From Acholeplasmatales bacterium (GTDB lineage: Bacteria; Bacillota_I; Bacilli_A; Acholeplasmatales; Anaeroplasmataceae), in assembly GCA_017454375.1 (NCBI GenBank), contig JAFTDB010000032.1, positions 62,001 to 126,000 of the forward strand: a stretch of DNA of 64,000 nt, in the 5' to 3' direction. A program made the position numbers and the translations under genes. The notes beneath the pieces are model-generated. The model did no database searches, had not been told where the DNA came from, and worked only from the letters and a program-made list of their open reading frames with translations. Positions 36,985 through 45,688 of the stretch are shown here, in pieces; position 1 is the first letter of the stretch, and every line of letters starts with the position of its first letter.

Positions 36985-38667
36985 CTAATCATTTAATAAT
37001 TCTTTTGCCATTTCAATTGAGCTAACTGAAATGACCTCACCACTAATCATAGATGCAATCTCCATTACTCTATCATCAGTATTTAAATCTAGAACATGTG
37101 TTCTACTTCTATTATTTTCTACTTTCTTAATTATCTTCTTTTGATAATCACCTTTAGCCGCAACCTGAGGCTGATGGGTAATTGCCATAACCTGTAGGTG
37201 CTCGCTAATTGATTTCATCTTGTTCGCAATCTTGCCACTAGTTTTACCTGATACACCACTATCAATTTCATCAAAGATGATAGTTGATGCTAAAGTATTC
37301 TTAGAGAAATATGACATCATTGCTAACATAATACGTGAGGCTTCACCACCAGATGCTACTTTAGATAGGGGTCTAGTTGGTTCACCCTTATTGAATGATA
37401 CTAAGAAATCCACAGAATCAACACCAATAGGTGAGAATATTGCTTTTGAGAATGGATCATCATATGCAACTTCATTAAATGAAACCTCAAAAACAGTATT
37501 TTCTAAATCTAAGTCGTGACATTCTTTAACAATTTCTTTTTCTAATGTCTTTGCTAAAGATTTACGATAATTAGATAAGTCGATTGCTGATTGCTTTAGC
37601 TTGTCATATGCTGATATAACATCTTTTTTAGTTTCAGCTAATACCTCATCATAATTAGTTGCCATATCAATATCTAGCTTAATCTTTTCAACATAAGCTA
37701 AAATCTCACTTACATTCATCTTATATTTTTCTTTAGCTTTATTAATATCATTTAATCTTTCTTGTTTATAATTAAAATCTTCAGGGTCATATTCTAAATG
37801 AGATAATTCAACTGATAAATCATTCTTAACCCCTAAAAGATTATAATATGCATCTGACACAACATCTTGAAGCTCTTTATAAGATTCAGAATAATCACTA
37901 ATTTTTTCAATTGATTTAAAAGCTTCATAGATATTATCGATTGAACTAAATTGTTCACCATCTAAAGCTTCATAAGCTGTGTTTAATGCATTAGTGATAT
38001 TATCAAAGTTTTCAAGCTTTGCTACTTCCTCTTCTAGCTCTGTATCTATTCCTTCATATAAATTTAATTCTGATAATTCATCATATTCATATTTTAGGAA
38101 ATCCAGCTTTTCTAAACTACTCTTTTGGCCTTTTAATATTTCTTCATATCTTTTTAAAATTGTTGAATAATCATATAAATTTTTAGTGTATTTATTCAAT
38201 AAATTATCAAACTTTTTATCATCAATTGGATCTAAAAGTTCTAAATATGATTCAGGATTAAAAAGCTTATATGTATCATTTTGATTATGAATAAGTGCTA
38301 AATATTTACTTATTCTTTTTAAAATAAGAAGGGTGATTGGTGTGCCATTAAGCTTAATTACATTTTTTGAATTTGAAATAATTCTTTCAATAACTACACT
38401 TGTTTTATCTTTAATACCTAATTCATCAAATACCTCATCAAGTGCACTGTTATATGTGAATTCGCCGATAACACTGGCTTGAGTTGCACCATAACGAATC
38501 ATGTCACTATCAGCTCTACTACCAAGAAGTAGATTGATAGAGTCAATTACAAGTGATTTACCAGCGCCAGTTTCACCTGTTATTGCAGTCATACCATTAT
38601 TAAATTCTACGCTAATATCTTCAATTATTGCAAAATTGCTGACTGTCAATTTCTTAAGCAATGCCAT
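36985..38667 (-). CDS. recN: DNA repair protein RecN
   Basis: 560 residues, normal for RecN. An SMC-like ATPase acting early in double-strand break repair. Walker A is GETGAGKSLVIDSI (about 30-43), the middle is coiled coil (about 155-365), and the C-terminal half has LSKVASGGEASRIMLAM (signature) and ASTIIFDEIDSGVSG (Walker B). It is 5 bases after tlyA in the conserved xseAB-tlyA-recN order. No LexA-type operator is seen within the operon. Confidence 0.95.
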   Translation of the reverse strand: MALLKKLTVSNFAIIEDISVEFNNGMTAITGETGAGKSLVIDSINLLLGSRADSDMIRYGATQASVIGEFTYNSALDEVFDELGIKDKTSVVIERIISNSKNVIKLNGTPITLLILKRISKYLALIHNQNDTYKLFNPESYLELLDPIDDKKFDNLLNKYTKNLYDYSTILKRYEEILKGQKSSLEKLDFLKYEYDELSELNLYEGIDTELEEEVAKLENFDNITNALNTAYEALDGEQFSSIDNIYEAFKSIEKISDYSESYKELQDVVSDAYYNLLGVKNDLSVELSHLEYDPEDFNYKQERLNDINKAKEKYKMNVSEILAYVEKIKLDIDMATNYDEVLAETKKDVISAYDKLKQSAIDLSNYRKSLAKTLEKEIVKECHDLDLENTVFEVSFNEVAYDDPFSKAIFSPIGVDSVDFLVSFNKGEPTRPLSKVASGGEASRIMLAMMSYFSKNTLASTIIFDEIDSGVSGKTSGKIANKMKSISEHLQVMAITHQPQVAAKGDYQKKIIKKVENNRSRTHVLDLNTDDRVMEIASMISGEVISVSSIEMAKELLND

Positions 38668-38672
38668 TCACC

Positions 38673-39416
38673 TCAAATTTTTATTTTAAAATCATTACTT
38701 CCATTTTTAACATAAGCTAAAAATTCTTTATTTCCATCTCCACCAAGTATTGGAGAAGGGATTAAATTATAAATACCTAAATTATATTTATTTAATTCAG
38801 ACTTAATATTTTCTATAACTCTTAAATGAGTTTTACTATCTTTTACTACACCATTTTTTAATTTTTGATGACCTAATTCAAATTGTGGCTTGATTAACAT
38901 TACAAAGCCATAATTTGAGTCCATCACATATTTATAAATAAATGGTAATAAATATTCAATTGAAACAAATGAAACATCCATTACTACAAAATCTATCTTA
39001 TTTGGTAATTCTCCTAGATCTTTTACATTAGTTTTCTCCATAGATACTACCTTAGGATTACTTCTTAATGTTGGATGAAGCTGATCACTTCCAACATCTA
39101 CAGCATAAACTAATTTAGCTCCATGCTGAAGTGCACAGTCTGTGAATCCTCCAGTTGAGGCACCAATGTCTAAGACTACCTTTTCCTTGAAATCTAGGTT
39201 GAAGTTGTTGATGGCTGCCTCTAGTTTTAATCCACCTCTAGAGACGTATGGGTTATTATTACCAATAATCTTAACCTCATCTTCTTCAGTTACTTCAAAG
39301 CTTGGCTTAGTAATTATTTTGCCATTTACCATTACTAAAGAGTCACCTATAAGTGACTTTGCTTTAGTTCTAGATTCTATATGGTTGTTTTCTGTTAAAT
39401 AAACATCTAGTCTCAT
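38673..39416 (-). CDS. tlyA: TlyA-family rRNA 2'-O-methyltransferase
   Basis: 247 residues. An N-terminal S4 RNA-binding domain (RLDVYLTENNHIESRTKAKS, LVMVNGKIITKP) is followed by a FtsJ-like methyltransferase domain starting YVSRGGLKLEAAI. The SAM-binding motif is VVLDIGASTGGFTDCALQ, and DFVVMDVSFVS and MLIKPQFE are also present. Members methylate 16S and 23S rRNA ribose. Overlaps xseB by 4 bases. Length is slightly short but complete. Confidence 0.93.
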   Translation of the reverse strand: MRLDVYLTENNHIESRTKAKSLIGDSLVMVNGKIITKPSFEVTEEDEVKIIGNNNPYVSRGGLKLEAAINNFNLDFKEKVVLDIGASTGGFTDCALQHGAKLVYAVDVGSDQLHPTLRSNPKVVSMEKTNVKDLGELPNKIDFVVMDVSFVSIEYLLPFIYKYVMDSNYGFVMLIKPQFELGHQKLKNGVVKDSKTHLRVIENIKSELNKYNLGIYNLIPSPILGGDGNKEFLAYVKNGSNDFKIKI

Positions 39417-39628
39417 TCTTTATTGAAATCTGTAAGGCCCATTTCAGTCATTTGTTTAGTAACTAATTCTATCTTTTGGCTTAAGATATCATTACATCTT
39501 TTAGAAATTTCAATAGCCTTTGTATAGCTACTAACAGATTCATCAAGTGAAATGTCCTTATCATCTAATTTTCTAATTATTGTATCAAGTTCATTTAATA
39601 ACTCTTCAAAGCTCTTATTATCTTCCAT
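39413..39628 (-). CDS. xseB: Exodeoxyribonuclease VII small subunit
   Basis: 71 residues, normal for XseB. The family pattern is FEELLNELDTIIRKLDDKDISLDESVSSYTKAIEI. It overlaps xseA by 11 bases and tlyA by 4. In many Firmicutes ispA and dxs follow here; they are absent and the next gene is tlyA. Confidence 0.93.
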   Translation of the reverse strand: MEDNKSFEELLNELDTIIRKLDDKDISLDESVSSYTKAIEISKRCNDILSQKIELVTKQMTEMGLTDFNKE

Positions 39629-40826
39629 TTGAAATTACCTCTTTAATTTCTGTTTTAATCTTACCATCTTGTAGGTCAATCTCTAGCTCATCGCCAACCT
39701 TAGCCTCTTCAGCCTTAGTGATTACCTTACCCTTAACCTTAGCAATTGAATAACCTCTATTCATAATTGAAAGAGGATTTAAAAGTTCTAATGTATGATT
39801 CTTTAAAACATACTCATTCTTTTTATTATCTAAGACTTTTTTGATTAATAAATTCAATTTCTCATTATAAGATGCCAAAATCTCTTTTTTATGTTCTAAA
39901 ACATTGATTGGATTTTTAGAATCAATAATCTTATCAATGTTAGTTAGCTTCATCTTATATTCATTGAATTTGTAATTCATCTTTTTATTAAGGGTATCAA
40001 CCATACTAGCGATTGTCTCTTTTAGTACTTCAATATTTGGAGTAGCTAGTTCAGCAGCCGCAGTTGGAGTTGCTGCACGCTTATCGGCTACAAAGTCTGC
40101 GATTGTAAAATCTACCTCATGTCCGACAGCTGAGATGATTGGAATATTTGAATCATAAATTGCATAAGCAACTACTCTTTCATTGAAGGCCCATAGGTCT
40201 TCTATTGATCCACCACCACGACCAACAATTAATACATCAACTAAATTATCAGCATTAGCTTTCTTTATTTGTCTTACAATATCATCTTTACTATCATCAC
40301 CCTGAACTATAGCTGGATATAATATCAGCTTAGCAAGAGGGTAACGTCTAGAAATTGTATTAATGATATCTCTAATTGCCGCACCAGTTGGTGATGTAAT
40401 TACACCAATGGTCTTAGGGAATCTAGGAATTGGCTTTTTATGTTCTTCATCAAATAAGCCTAAAGCCTCTAATTCCTTCTTTAGCTTTTCATATGCAATA
40501 TAAAGATCGCCTAAACCATCTGATTTAATTTCCTTAACATTAATCTGATATGTACCAGATGGTTCATAAACACTTACATTACCTCTAACAAATACTTTCA
40601 TACCATCTTCAGGTTCAAACTTAACCTTTGAAGCATAGGTAGAAAACATAGTTGCTGAAATCTGAGCATTATCATCCTTTAAGGTAAAATAAAAATGTCC
40701 TCTTGAGTTATGCTTAAAGTTAGAGATTTCACCCTCTAACAAAACATCCTCAAGATGAGTATCATGGTCGAATTTATATTTGATGTATTTAGTTAGTGCG
40801 GTGACTGTTAAATACTTTTCTTCCAT
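39618..40826 (-). CDS. xseA: Exodeoxyribonuclease VII large subunit
   Basis: 402 residues, slightly short. It has an N-terminal OB fold (YLTVTALTKYIKYKFDHDTHLEDVLLEGEISNF and HFYFTLKDDNAQISATMF). The catalytic domain has IGVITSPTGAAIRDIINTISRRYPLAKLILYPA, DVLIVGRGGGSIEDLWAFNE and SAVGHEVDFTIADFVADKRAATPTAAAEL. The coiled-coil C-terminus is somewhat reduced. With XseB it degrades single-stranded DNA to oligonucleotides. It follows nusB by 9 bases. Confidence 0.95.
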   Translation of the reverse strand: MEEKYLTVTALTKYIKYKFDHDTHLEDVLLEGEISNFKHNSRGHFYFTLKDDNAQISATMFSTYASKVKFEPEDGMKVFVRGNVSVYEPSGTYQINVKEIKSDGLGDLYIAYEKLKKELEALGLFDEEHKKPIPRFPKTIGVITSPTGAAIRDIINTISRRYPLAKLILYPAIVQGDDSKDDIVRQIKKANADNLVDVLIVGRGGGSIEDLWAFNERVVAYAIYDSNIPIISAVGHEVDFTIADFVADKRAATPTAAAELATPNIEVLKETIASMVDTLNKKMNYKFNEYKMKLTNIDKIIDSKNPINVLEHKKEILASYNEKLNLLIKKVLDNKKNEYVLKNHTLELLNPLSIMNRGYSIAKVKGKVITKAEEAKVGDELEIDLQDGKIKTEIKEVISNGR

Positions 40827-40835
40827 AAATTTACC

Positions 40836-41237
40836 CTATTTGATATTATCAGAAATACTTTGAAGTAATCTGTTGTTGAAAGCAACTGCTTTATGATTGC
40901 CTTCATCAGAGAATAATTTAGTTATCTCTAATGCTTCATCAATAATGATTCTCTTATCTAATTTGCCAATTAATAATTCAGCAGTTGATACTCTAATAAT
41001 AGCCTTATCAACAAAGTTCAATCTATTGATTGTATAATTAGTTAAACTTCTTGTGATAATTTCATCAATCTTTGCTAAATTATCAGAAACATATTTAACT
41101 AAATTTGTTACTTCTTCAGTTACCAATTCTTTATTTACAAATTCTAAAGCCTCTTGATATGAAGCGTTATTCATATCCATAGAATATAAAATTTGCATAG
41201 CCATTACACGGTAACTTCTCTTTTCTTCGTTTGCCAT
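40836..41237 (-). CDS. nusB: Transcription antitermination factor NusB
   Basis: About 133 residues from the ATG at 41237, which has AGGATGTGA upstream; a TTG at 41255 is rejected. The helical NusB fold is indicated by RSYRVMAMQILYSMDMNN at the start, VSTAELLIGKLDKRIIIDEALEITKLFSDE in the middle, and FNNRLLQSI at the end. It binds boxA RNA with NusE in rRNA antitermination. It heads the xseA-xseB-tlyA-recN operon. Confidence 0.93.
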   Translation of the reverse strand: MANEEKRSYRVMAMQILYSMDMNNASYQEALEFVNKELVTEEVTNLVKYVSDNLAKIDEIITRSLTNYTINRLNFVDKAIIRVSTAELLIGKLDKRIIIDEALEITKLFSDEGNHKAVAFNNRLLQSISDNIK

Positions 41238-41350
41238 AAAATCACATCCTAACAATTATGTATATTTTACCATATTATTATCGCTAATGAAAGGAATTAA
41301 ATATTAAATTAATATTTAAATAACGTTTTTATTCGAAAAAAATAAAAAAA

Positions 41351-41374
41351 TCTTCAAAATTTTACTTTTGAAGA
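41351..41374 (-). terminator. Terminator of the exchanger/MBL operon
   Basis: On the minus strand, TCTTCAAAA pairs with TTTTGAAGA around 6 bases, followed by TTTTTTT. It is just downstream of the metallo-beta-lactamase-fold gene. Confidence 0.8.
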
Positions 41375-41386
41375 CTTTTTATTACG

Positions 41387-42766
41387 TTATTGAACGCCAT
41401 TTGCTGGCCAGGTTCGTTGTGGAATAGCCACTGCTCCAGGAGAATCTTTTGTATAGAATTCCTCCGATCCCTTCGAGCCAGAAGCTACCTTTCCATCCAC
41501 GACATAGATGGTTTCGTTAAACCATGTTGTATCTTTTAATCTAGTTAAATCTTTAGCAGTTAAACCAACATTTGTACCATCTGATGAAACAACTACATTA
41601 CCATTAAGAGATTTAAATGTTTTTGTTTCTCTATCAAATACTGTTGTAACATAAACACGAGATGTATATTTAGCTATTCTATTAATGAAATCTTGTGTTG
41701 GAAAAATTGTGTCATTATTTAATGTATATTCTGTAGAACCAGCACATGAACAAGCTACACACATCTTAGGACAAATCTTTTCTAATAAGCATTCATTAGA
41801 TGAAGTTTTAGAACCATGATGTCCAGCTTTAAATAATTCTACATGAGGCAATGTCTTTTTAGGAGTTGAGCCATCATAATAAGCAGCGATTGATTCTTCT
41901 CCTTCTTTTTCAAGGTCACCAGTTAGTAAATAATGCTTATCATTATAATTAAACATTGTACATACTGAATAATTGTTTTCATCACCTGATGCTTCAAAAT
42001 AGAATTTGTTATATAAAATATCCATTGTGATTCCTTCAGCAAGTGTGATAGTTGCAGAATCCTTTGGATTATGTGAAGCATCAAAATAAGTATTAACCTT
42101 ATTATGAGTAGCACCATGAATTACCGCATAATCCACGGCATCCTTGTATTCAGTAGTGTATAAAGTTGAAGTTACATCTGATAATGCGAAGTCAATAAAT
42201 GTACCAATTTGATATTTATATAAGATACCATTTTTATTGCCAGCAGAACCGGTTCCAACAAAACCAGCAATATGGTCTTGGTGAGCATGTGTAGCAATTA
42301 CATATTCAAGCTTACCATCTGTACAAAATTGATCAACGTAAGCTTTAATAGTTTCAGCACTACCTTTTCTAGAGCCTGCATCAATTAAAATGTCGGTATC
42401 TCCAGCTTTAATATAAGTTGAATCACCTGCATATTTATTACCAAGCTCTAAAAAATGAATTTGGAAATTATCATATTTAACATTTTCAGTTATACCATCA
42501 TCGCCATGAACAACAGGGCCAGTTTGAGTTGACTGAGTTGTAGTGGTAACTGTTGTAGTAGTTTGTGGTTTTTTACCAAACAAACCATCAAGTTTGCCAG
42601 TGCCATATAAAATTGCAAATGTACACGCACCAGCCACTATAAGGATCAAGACAAATATTACAACAGCTATTGCACCTTTATTTCCTTTTTTAGCACTTTT
42701 AACTGTTTTCTTTGCTGTCTTCTTTACAGCCTTTTTTAAATTATTATTAGTTTTCTTAGTTGTCAT
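41387..42766 (-). CDS. Membrane-anchored ComEC-like metallo-beta-lactamase-fold protein
   Basis: 459 residues. A Lys/Ala/Thr-rich basic N-terminus (about 1-30, histone-tail-like) is followed by one membrane segment (about 31-54), a Thr-rich linker (about 66-82), and an exported MBL domain. The metal motif ATHAHQDHIAG (HxHxDH; about 155-165) is intact, with ILIDAGS, YLLTGDLEKEGE and LFKAGHHGSKTSSN. This resembles the ComEC C-terminal hydrolase domain found in stand-alone secreted proteins. It may act on nucleic acid or phosphodiester substrates outside the cell. No DNA channel domain is present, so it is not ComEC itself. Ten bases after the exchanger gene, hence under the Mn2+ riboswitch. Confidence 0.88.
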   Translation of the reverse strand: MTTKKTNNNLKKAVKKTAKKTVKSAKKGNKGAIAVVIFVLILIVAGACTFAILYGTGKLDGLFGKKPQTTTTVTTTTQSTQTGPVVHGDDGITENVKYDNFQIHFLELGNKYAGDSTYIKAGDTDILIDAGSRKGSAETIKAYVDQFCTDGKLEYVIATHAHQDHIAGFVGTGSAGNKNGILYKYQIGTFIDFALSDVTSTLYTTEYKDAVDYAVIHGATHNKVNTYFDASHNPKDSATITLAEGITMDILYNKFYFEASGDENNYSVCTMFNYNDKHYLLTGDLEKEGEESIAAYYDGSTPKKTLPHVELFKAGHHGSKTSSNECLLEKICPKMCVACSCAGSTEYTLNNDTIFPTQDFINRIAKYTSRVYVTTVFDRETKTFKSLNGNVVVSSDGTNVGLTAKDLTRLKDTTWFNETIYVVDGKVASGSKGSEEFYTKDSPGAVAIPQRTWPANGVQ

Positions 42767-42775
42767 ATTATCCTC

Positions 42776-43828
42776 CTAGAATTGAGGTATAACGCCTACA
42801 GTTCTTAATATTAAATAAGTTAAATATAAAATATAAATTGCTAGGAATACAAAGCCCATTTTTCTATCAAGCTTCTTAGTTAAAGCAAAGCCAAATAATA
42901 GGATTGTAACACTTAACATAACAATTAAATCAACAACGATTTGTGATCCTGTTGTAAGTGGATTAACAGTTGCTGAAATACCTAATACGAATAAGATATT
43001 AAAGATATTAGATCCAATTACATTACCTAAGGCAATGTCATTTTCGCCCTTTTTTGCGGCCACTACGCTTGTTACAAGTTCTGGAAGTGATGTACCTACT
43101 GCAACGATAGTTAAACCAACAAGTGACTCAGCTAAGTCATGGTCAATTCCTACTGCAGTTGCACCTGTTACTGCAAGGCCTTTAGCACCAAAGACAACAA
43201 ACTCACCACCAGCTGCAATACCTACTGCACCTAAGATGACAAATAAGATTGCCTTCCACATCTTCATATCTTTTATTTCTTCACCATTGTCTTCTGTTGG
43301 ATTCTTCTTCGCATCTAATACAAGGAATGTAATATAGGCAATGATTAGTACAACAAAGACAATACCCATCCATCTAGTTACTTCAAATGAGCCTGTAGCA
43401 AATCCATAGATTAATACGAATGCTACAAGTAAAACAGATACGCCAAGTAAGAATGGGAATTCTTTTTTAAGACTACTCTTCTTAACAATAATTGGTGTAA
43501 ACACAATTGATAGGCCTAATACAATTAAGATATTACAAATATTAGAACCTACAACATTACCAAGCGCTACATTCGCATGTCCACCACCAGATAAACACGC
43601 AATTGAGTCAGATACTGATACCGCAAGCTCTGGAAGTGATGTACCCATCGCTACTACAGTTAAACCAATTATCATTGGGGCAATCTTTAGCTTTTTAGCT
43701 ATAGATGATGATGCTCCTACGAAAAGATCACAAAACTTTACTAGGAAGAATACACCTACAACCATAAAGGCTACTAAAATTAATAATTTAGGGGCAATAT
43801 GCCACGTTTCATAAAATTCTGGAATCAT
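42776..43828 (-). CDS. CaCA-family cation:Na+/H+ exchanger (YrbG-like)
   Basis: 350 residues with about ten membrane segments. The two inverted alpha-repeats read GLTVVAMGTSLPELAVSVSD with GNVVGSNICNILIVLG, and GLTIVAVGTSLPELVTSVVA with GNVIGSNIFNILFVLG. These GTSLPEL and GSNI/NIL segments form the ion site. Family members move Ca2+ and in some cases Mn2+ out of the cell. The Mn2+ riboswitch in front of this gene suggests Mn2+ (or both ions) as substrate here. That is inference from context. Confidence 0.93.
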   Translation of the reverse strand: MIPEFYETWHIAPKLLILVAFMVVGVFFLVKFCDLFVGASSSIAKKLKIAPMIIGLTVVAMGTSLPELAVSVSDSIACLSGGGHANVALGNVVGSNICNILIVLGLSIVFTPIIVKKSSLKKEFPFLLGVSVLLVAFVLIYGFATGSFEVTRWMGIVFVVLIIAYITFLVLDAKKNPTEDNGEEIKDMKMWKAILFVILGAVGIAAGGEFVVFGAKGLAVTGATAVGIDHDLAESLVGLTIVAVGTSLPELVTSVVAAKKGENDIALGNVIGSNIFNILFVLGISATVNPLTTGSQIVVDLIVMLSVTILLFGFALTKKLDRKMGFVFLAIYILYLTYLILRTVGVIPQF

Positions 43829-43852
43829 AATAAACCTCTTCTCCTATATTTT

Positions 43853-43976
43853 ATAAAAAAATAAGACTCCTACCAATAGGTAAAAGTCTCGAAATTTAAT
43901 TTATGTACGAGTATGTAAACATACTGGGCATGTCGACACATAATCCTGTAATCAGGTTTCTACTCCCTTTTATGGA
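43853..43976 (-). ncRNA. yybP-ykoY (manganese) riboswitch with terminator
   Basis: On the minus strand the leader shows the hallmark pieces in order: AAAAGGGAGTAG; a small stem AACC-TG...CAGG; GTCGACATGCCC; a further stem (GTATGTTTACATAC); and TTTCGAGACTTTTACC. The last piece is shared with a terminator hairpin, AGACTTTTACC/GGTAGGAGTCT, then a T-run at about 43853-43861. Ligand-bound RNA of this class sequesters the terminator arm and turns expression on. A promoter TTGATG-N17-TATTAT lies upstream. It controls the exchanger and MBL genes. Confidence 0.88.
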
Positions 43977-44088
43977 ATCTATTAAATTACCATATAATAA
44001 TATCATTTTTAACTTTCAACATCAAGGTTAAAATTATTTTTATTTAAATATAAATATATGATATAATTAATCTAAAGGAGCTGATAAT

Positions 44089-44811
44089 ATGGAGCTTGAT
44101 ATGACTAGAATTCCTGAGCATATCGCGATAATATTAGATGGTAATGGTAGATGGGCAAAGGAACGTCATCGTCCACGTGTTTATGGTCATCGTCATGGTG
44201 CATTCAATCTAAGAGATATCGCTAAATATGCAAATTCAATTGGGGTTAAATATATGACAGTATACTGCTTTTCAACTGAAAACTGGAAACGTCCTGATGA
44301 TGAAGTAAATTATTTAATGAATATGCCTGTTAGGTATTTCAAAAAGTTTTTTGATACCTTAGTTACAAAAACCAATATTAGATATAAGGTACTTGGAAGA
44401 CGTGACAGAATTCCTGCTGCACTACTAAAAACACTTGAAGATATGGAAGAGGCTAGTAAAGATAAAACAGGTTTAACATTAAGCTTATGTATCGATTATG
44501 GCTCTTATGATGAAATAACTACTGCCGTTAAGAAGATAGCTACAGATGTTAAAAATGGCAAGATTGAGCCTGAAGATATCACTCCAGCTATGATTGAGGA
44601 TAACCTATTTACTAAAGGCTATCCAAAGCTAGATTTATTAATCCGTACTTCTGGCGAATGCCGTATATCTAACTTCTTATTATGGCAATTAGGTTATTCT
44701 GAATTATATTTCACTGATACCTACTTCCCTGATTTTAATGAAGAAAAGCTAAAGGAAGCTATTATCGATTTCCAAAATAGAAATCGTCGTTTTGGTGGTC
44801 TTAATAAATGA
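44089..44811 (+). CDS. uppS: Undecaprenyl diphosphate synthase
   Basis: 240 residues. A cis-prenyltransferase making the C55 carrier lipid for cell wall and surface polysaccharide. It has HIAIILDGNGRWAKERHRPRVYGH (catalytic Asp in the DGNGRW motif), TVYCFSTENWKRP, and the C-terminal LLIRTSGECRISNFLLWQLGYSELYFTDTYFPDF. Start after AAAGGAG. A -10 TATAAT is at 44062-44067 with no clear -35. It overlaps ispH by 4 bases, so isoprenoid supply and use are coupled. Confidence 0.95.
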   Translation: MELDMTRIPEHIAIILDGNGRWAKERHRPRVYGHRHGAFNLRDIAKYANSIGVKYMTVYCFSTENWKRPDDEVNYLMNMPVRYFKKFFDTLVTKTNIRYKVLGRRDRIPAALLKTLEDMEEASKDKTGLTLSLCIDYGSYDEITTAVKKIATDVKNGKIEPEDITPAMIEDNLFTKGYPKLDLLIRTSGECRISNFLLWQLGYSELYFTDTYFPDFNEEKLKEAIIDFQNRNRRFGGLNK

Positions 44812-45665
44812 TAATCAAAAAGATTGAACCACAAGGCTTTTGTGGTGGAGTTAAAAGAGCCATTGAAATAACTAATAAACTACTTGAGGATAAATATATT
44901 GAAAAGCCAATTTATATGTTAGGCTCTTTAATACATAATGCTCATATCATTTCTTCTTTCACAGAAAAAGGCATCATCTTGTTAGATGATAAATTAACTA
45001 AGGAAGAAATGATAAATATGGTAGATTCTGGTACTATCATCATATCAGCTCATGGATTATCTCCTAAGTTAAAAGAAAAAGCCTTCAAAAAAGGTCTAAA
45101 CATTGTAGATACTACCTGTCCATATGTAGAATTAATTCATACAAAGATCAAGGATGCCATCAAGAAAAATACTGATGTAATCTATATTGGTACTAAATCT
45201 CATCCAGAGGTTTGTGGAGTACTTGGAATTAGTGATAATATTCATCTAGTATCAAATGAAGATGATATTAACAATTTAAATATCACTAATGATAAAATCT
45301 ACGTAACAAATCAAACTACATTATCAATTTATGATATAAAATCTTTATATGATAAGATTAAAGAAAAATATCCAAATGTAATAATTGATAATAAGATTTG
45401 TCAGGCAACTACTGTAAGACAAGAGGCAGTCTACAATCAAGAGAAAGTAGATTTATGTATTATAGTTGGTGATAAATTGTCATCAAATACCAAAAAATTA
45501 TATACTGTTTCTTCTTCTAGAGGAATCAACACAATATTAATTGATTCAATTGAAGATATTAAGAATTATGATTTTAAAAATATTAATACAGTATCTATTT
45601 CTTCAGGAGCATCTACTCCATCATATTTAGTTGACGAAATAATTGAATATATAAAAAATATCTAG
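44808..45665 (+). CDS. ispH: 4-hydroxy-3-methylbut-2-enyl diphosphate reductase (IspH)
   Basis: 285 residues. The last step of the MEP pathway, a 4Fe-4S enzyme. The three cluster cysteines are in GFCGGVKRAIE (Cys about 12), DTTCPYV (about 103) and NKICQATTVRQEAV (about 203). The substrate Glu lies in the segment SHPEVCGVLG. The C-terminus runs into the hairpin repeat, which supplies the last codons and stop. With dxs nearby it shows a MEP rather than mevalonate route. Confidence 0.94.
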   Translation: MIIKKIEPQGFCGGVKRAIEITNKLLEDKYIEKPIYMLGSLIHNAHIISSFTEKGIILLDDKLTKEEMINMVDSGTIIISAHGLSPKLKEKAFKKGLNIVDTTCPYVELIHTKIKDAIKKNTDVIYIGTKSHPEVCGVLGISDNIHLVSNEDDINNLNITNDKIYVTNQTTLSIYDIKSLYDKIKEKYPNVIIDNKICQATTVRQEAVYNQEKVDLCIIVGDKLSSNTKKLYTVSSSRGINTILIDSIEDIKNYDFKNINTVSISSGASTPSYLVDEIIEYIKNI

Positions 45666-45688
45666 CCATCAAGCTAGATATTTTTATT
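45649..45688. repeat. Hairpin repeat, copy 1
   Basis: AATATCTAGC...GCTAGATATT in an A-run/T-run context; it serves as a two-way terminator between ispH (+) and the BspA-like lipoprotein gene (-). It is nearly identical to copies at 47071 and 47565, but its loop is two bases shorter. The ispH stop TAG and the lipoprotein stop TAA both lie inside it. Confidence 0.85.

Noticed and set aside
41387-42766. Calling the MBL-fold protein a competence protein ComEC
   Set aside because: It has only one membrane segment and no competence channel domain; only the hydrolase-like part is similar.
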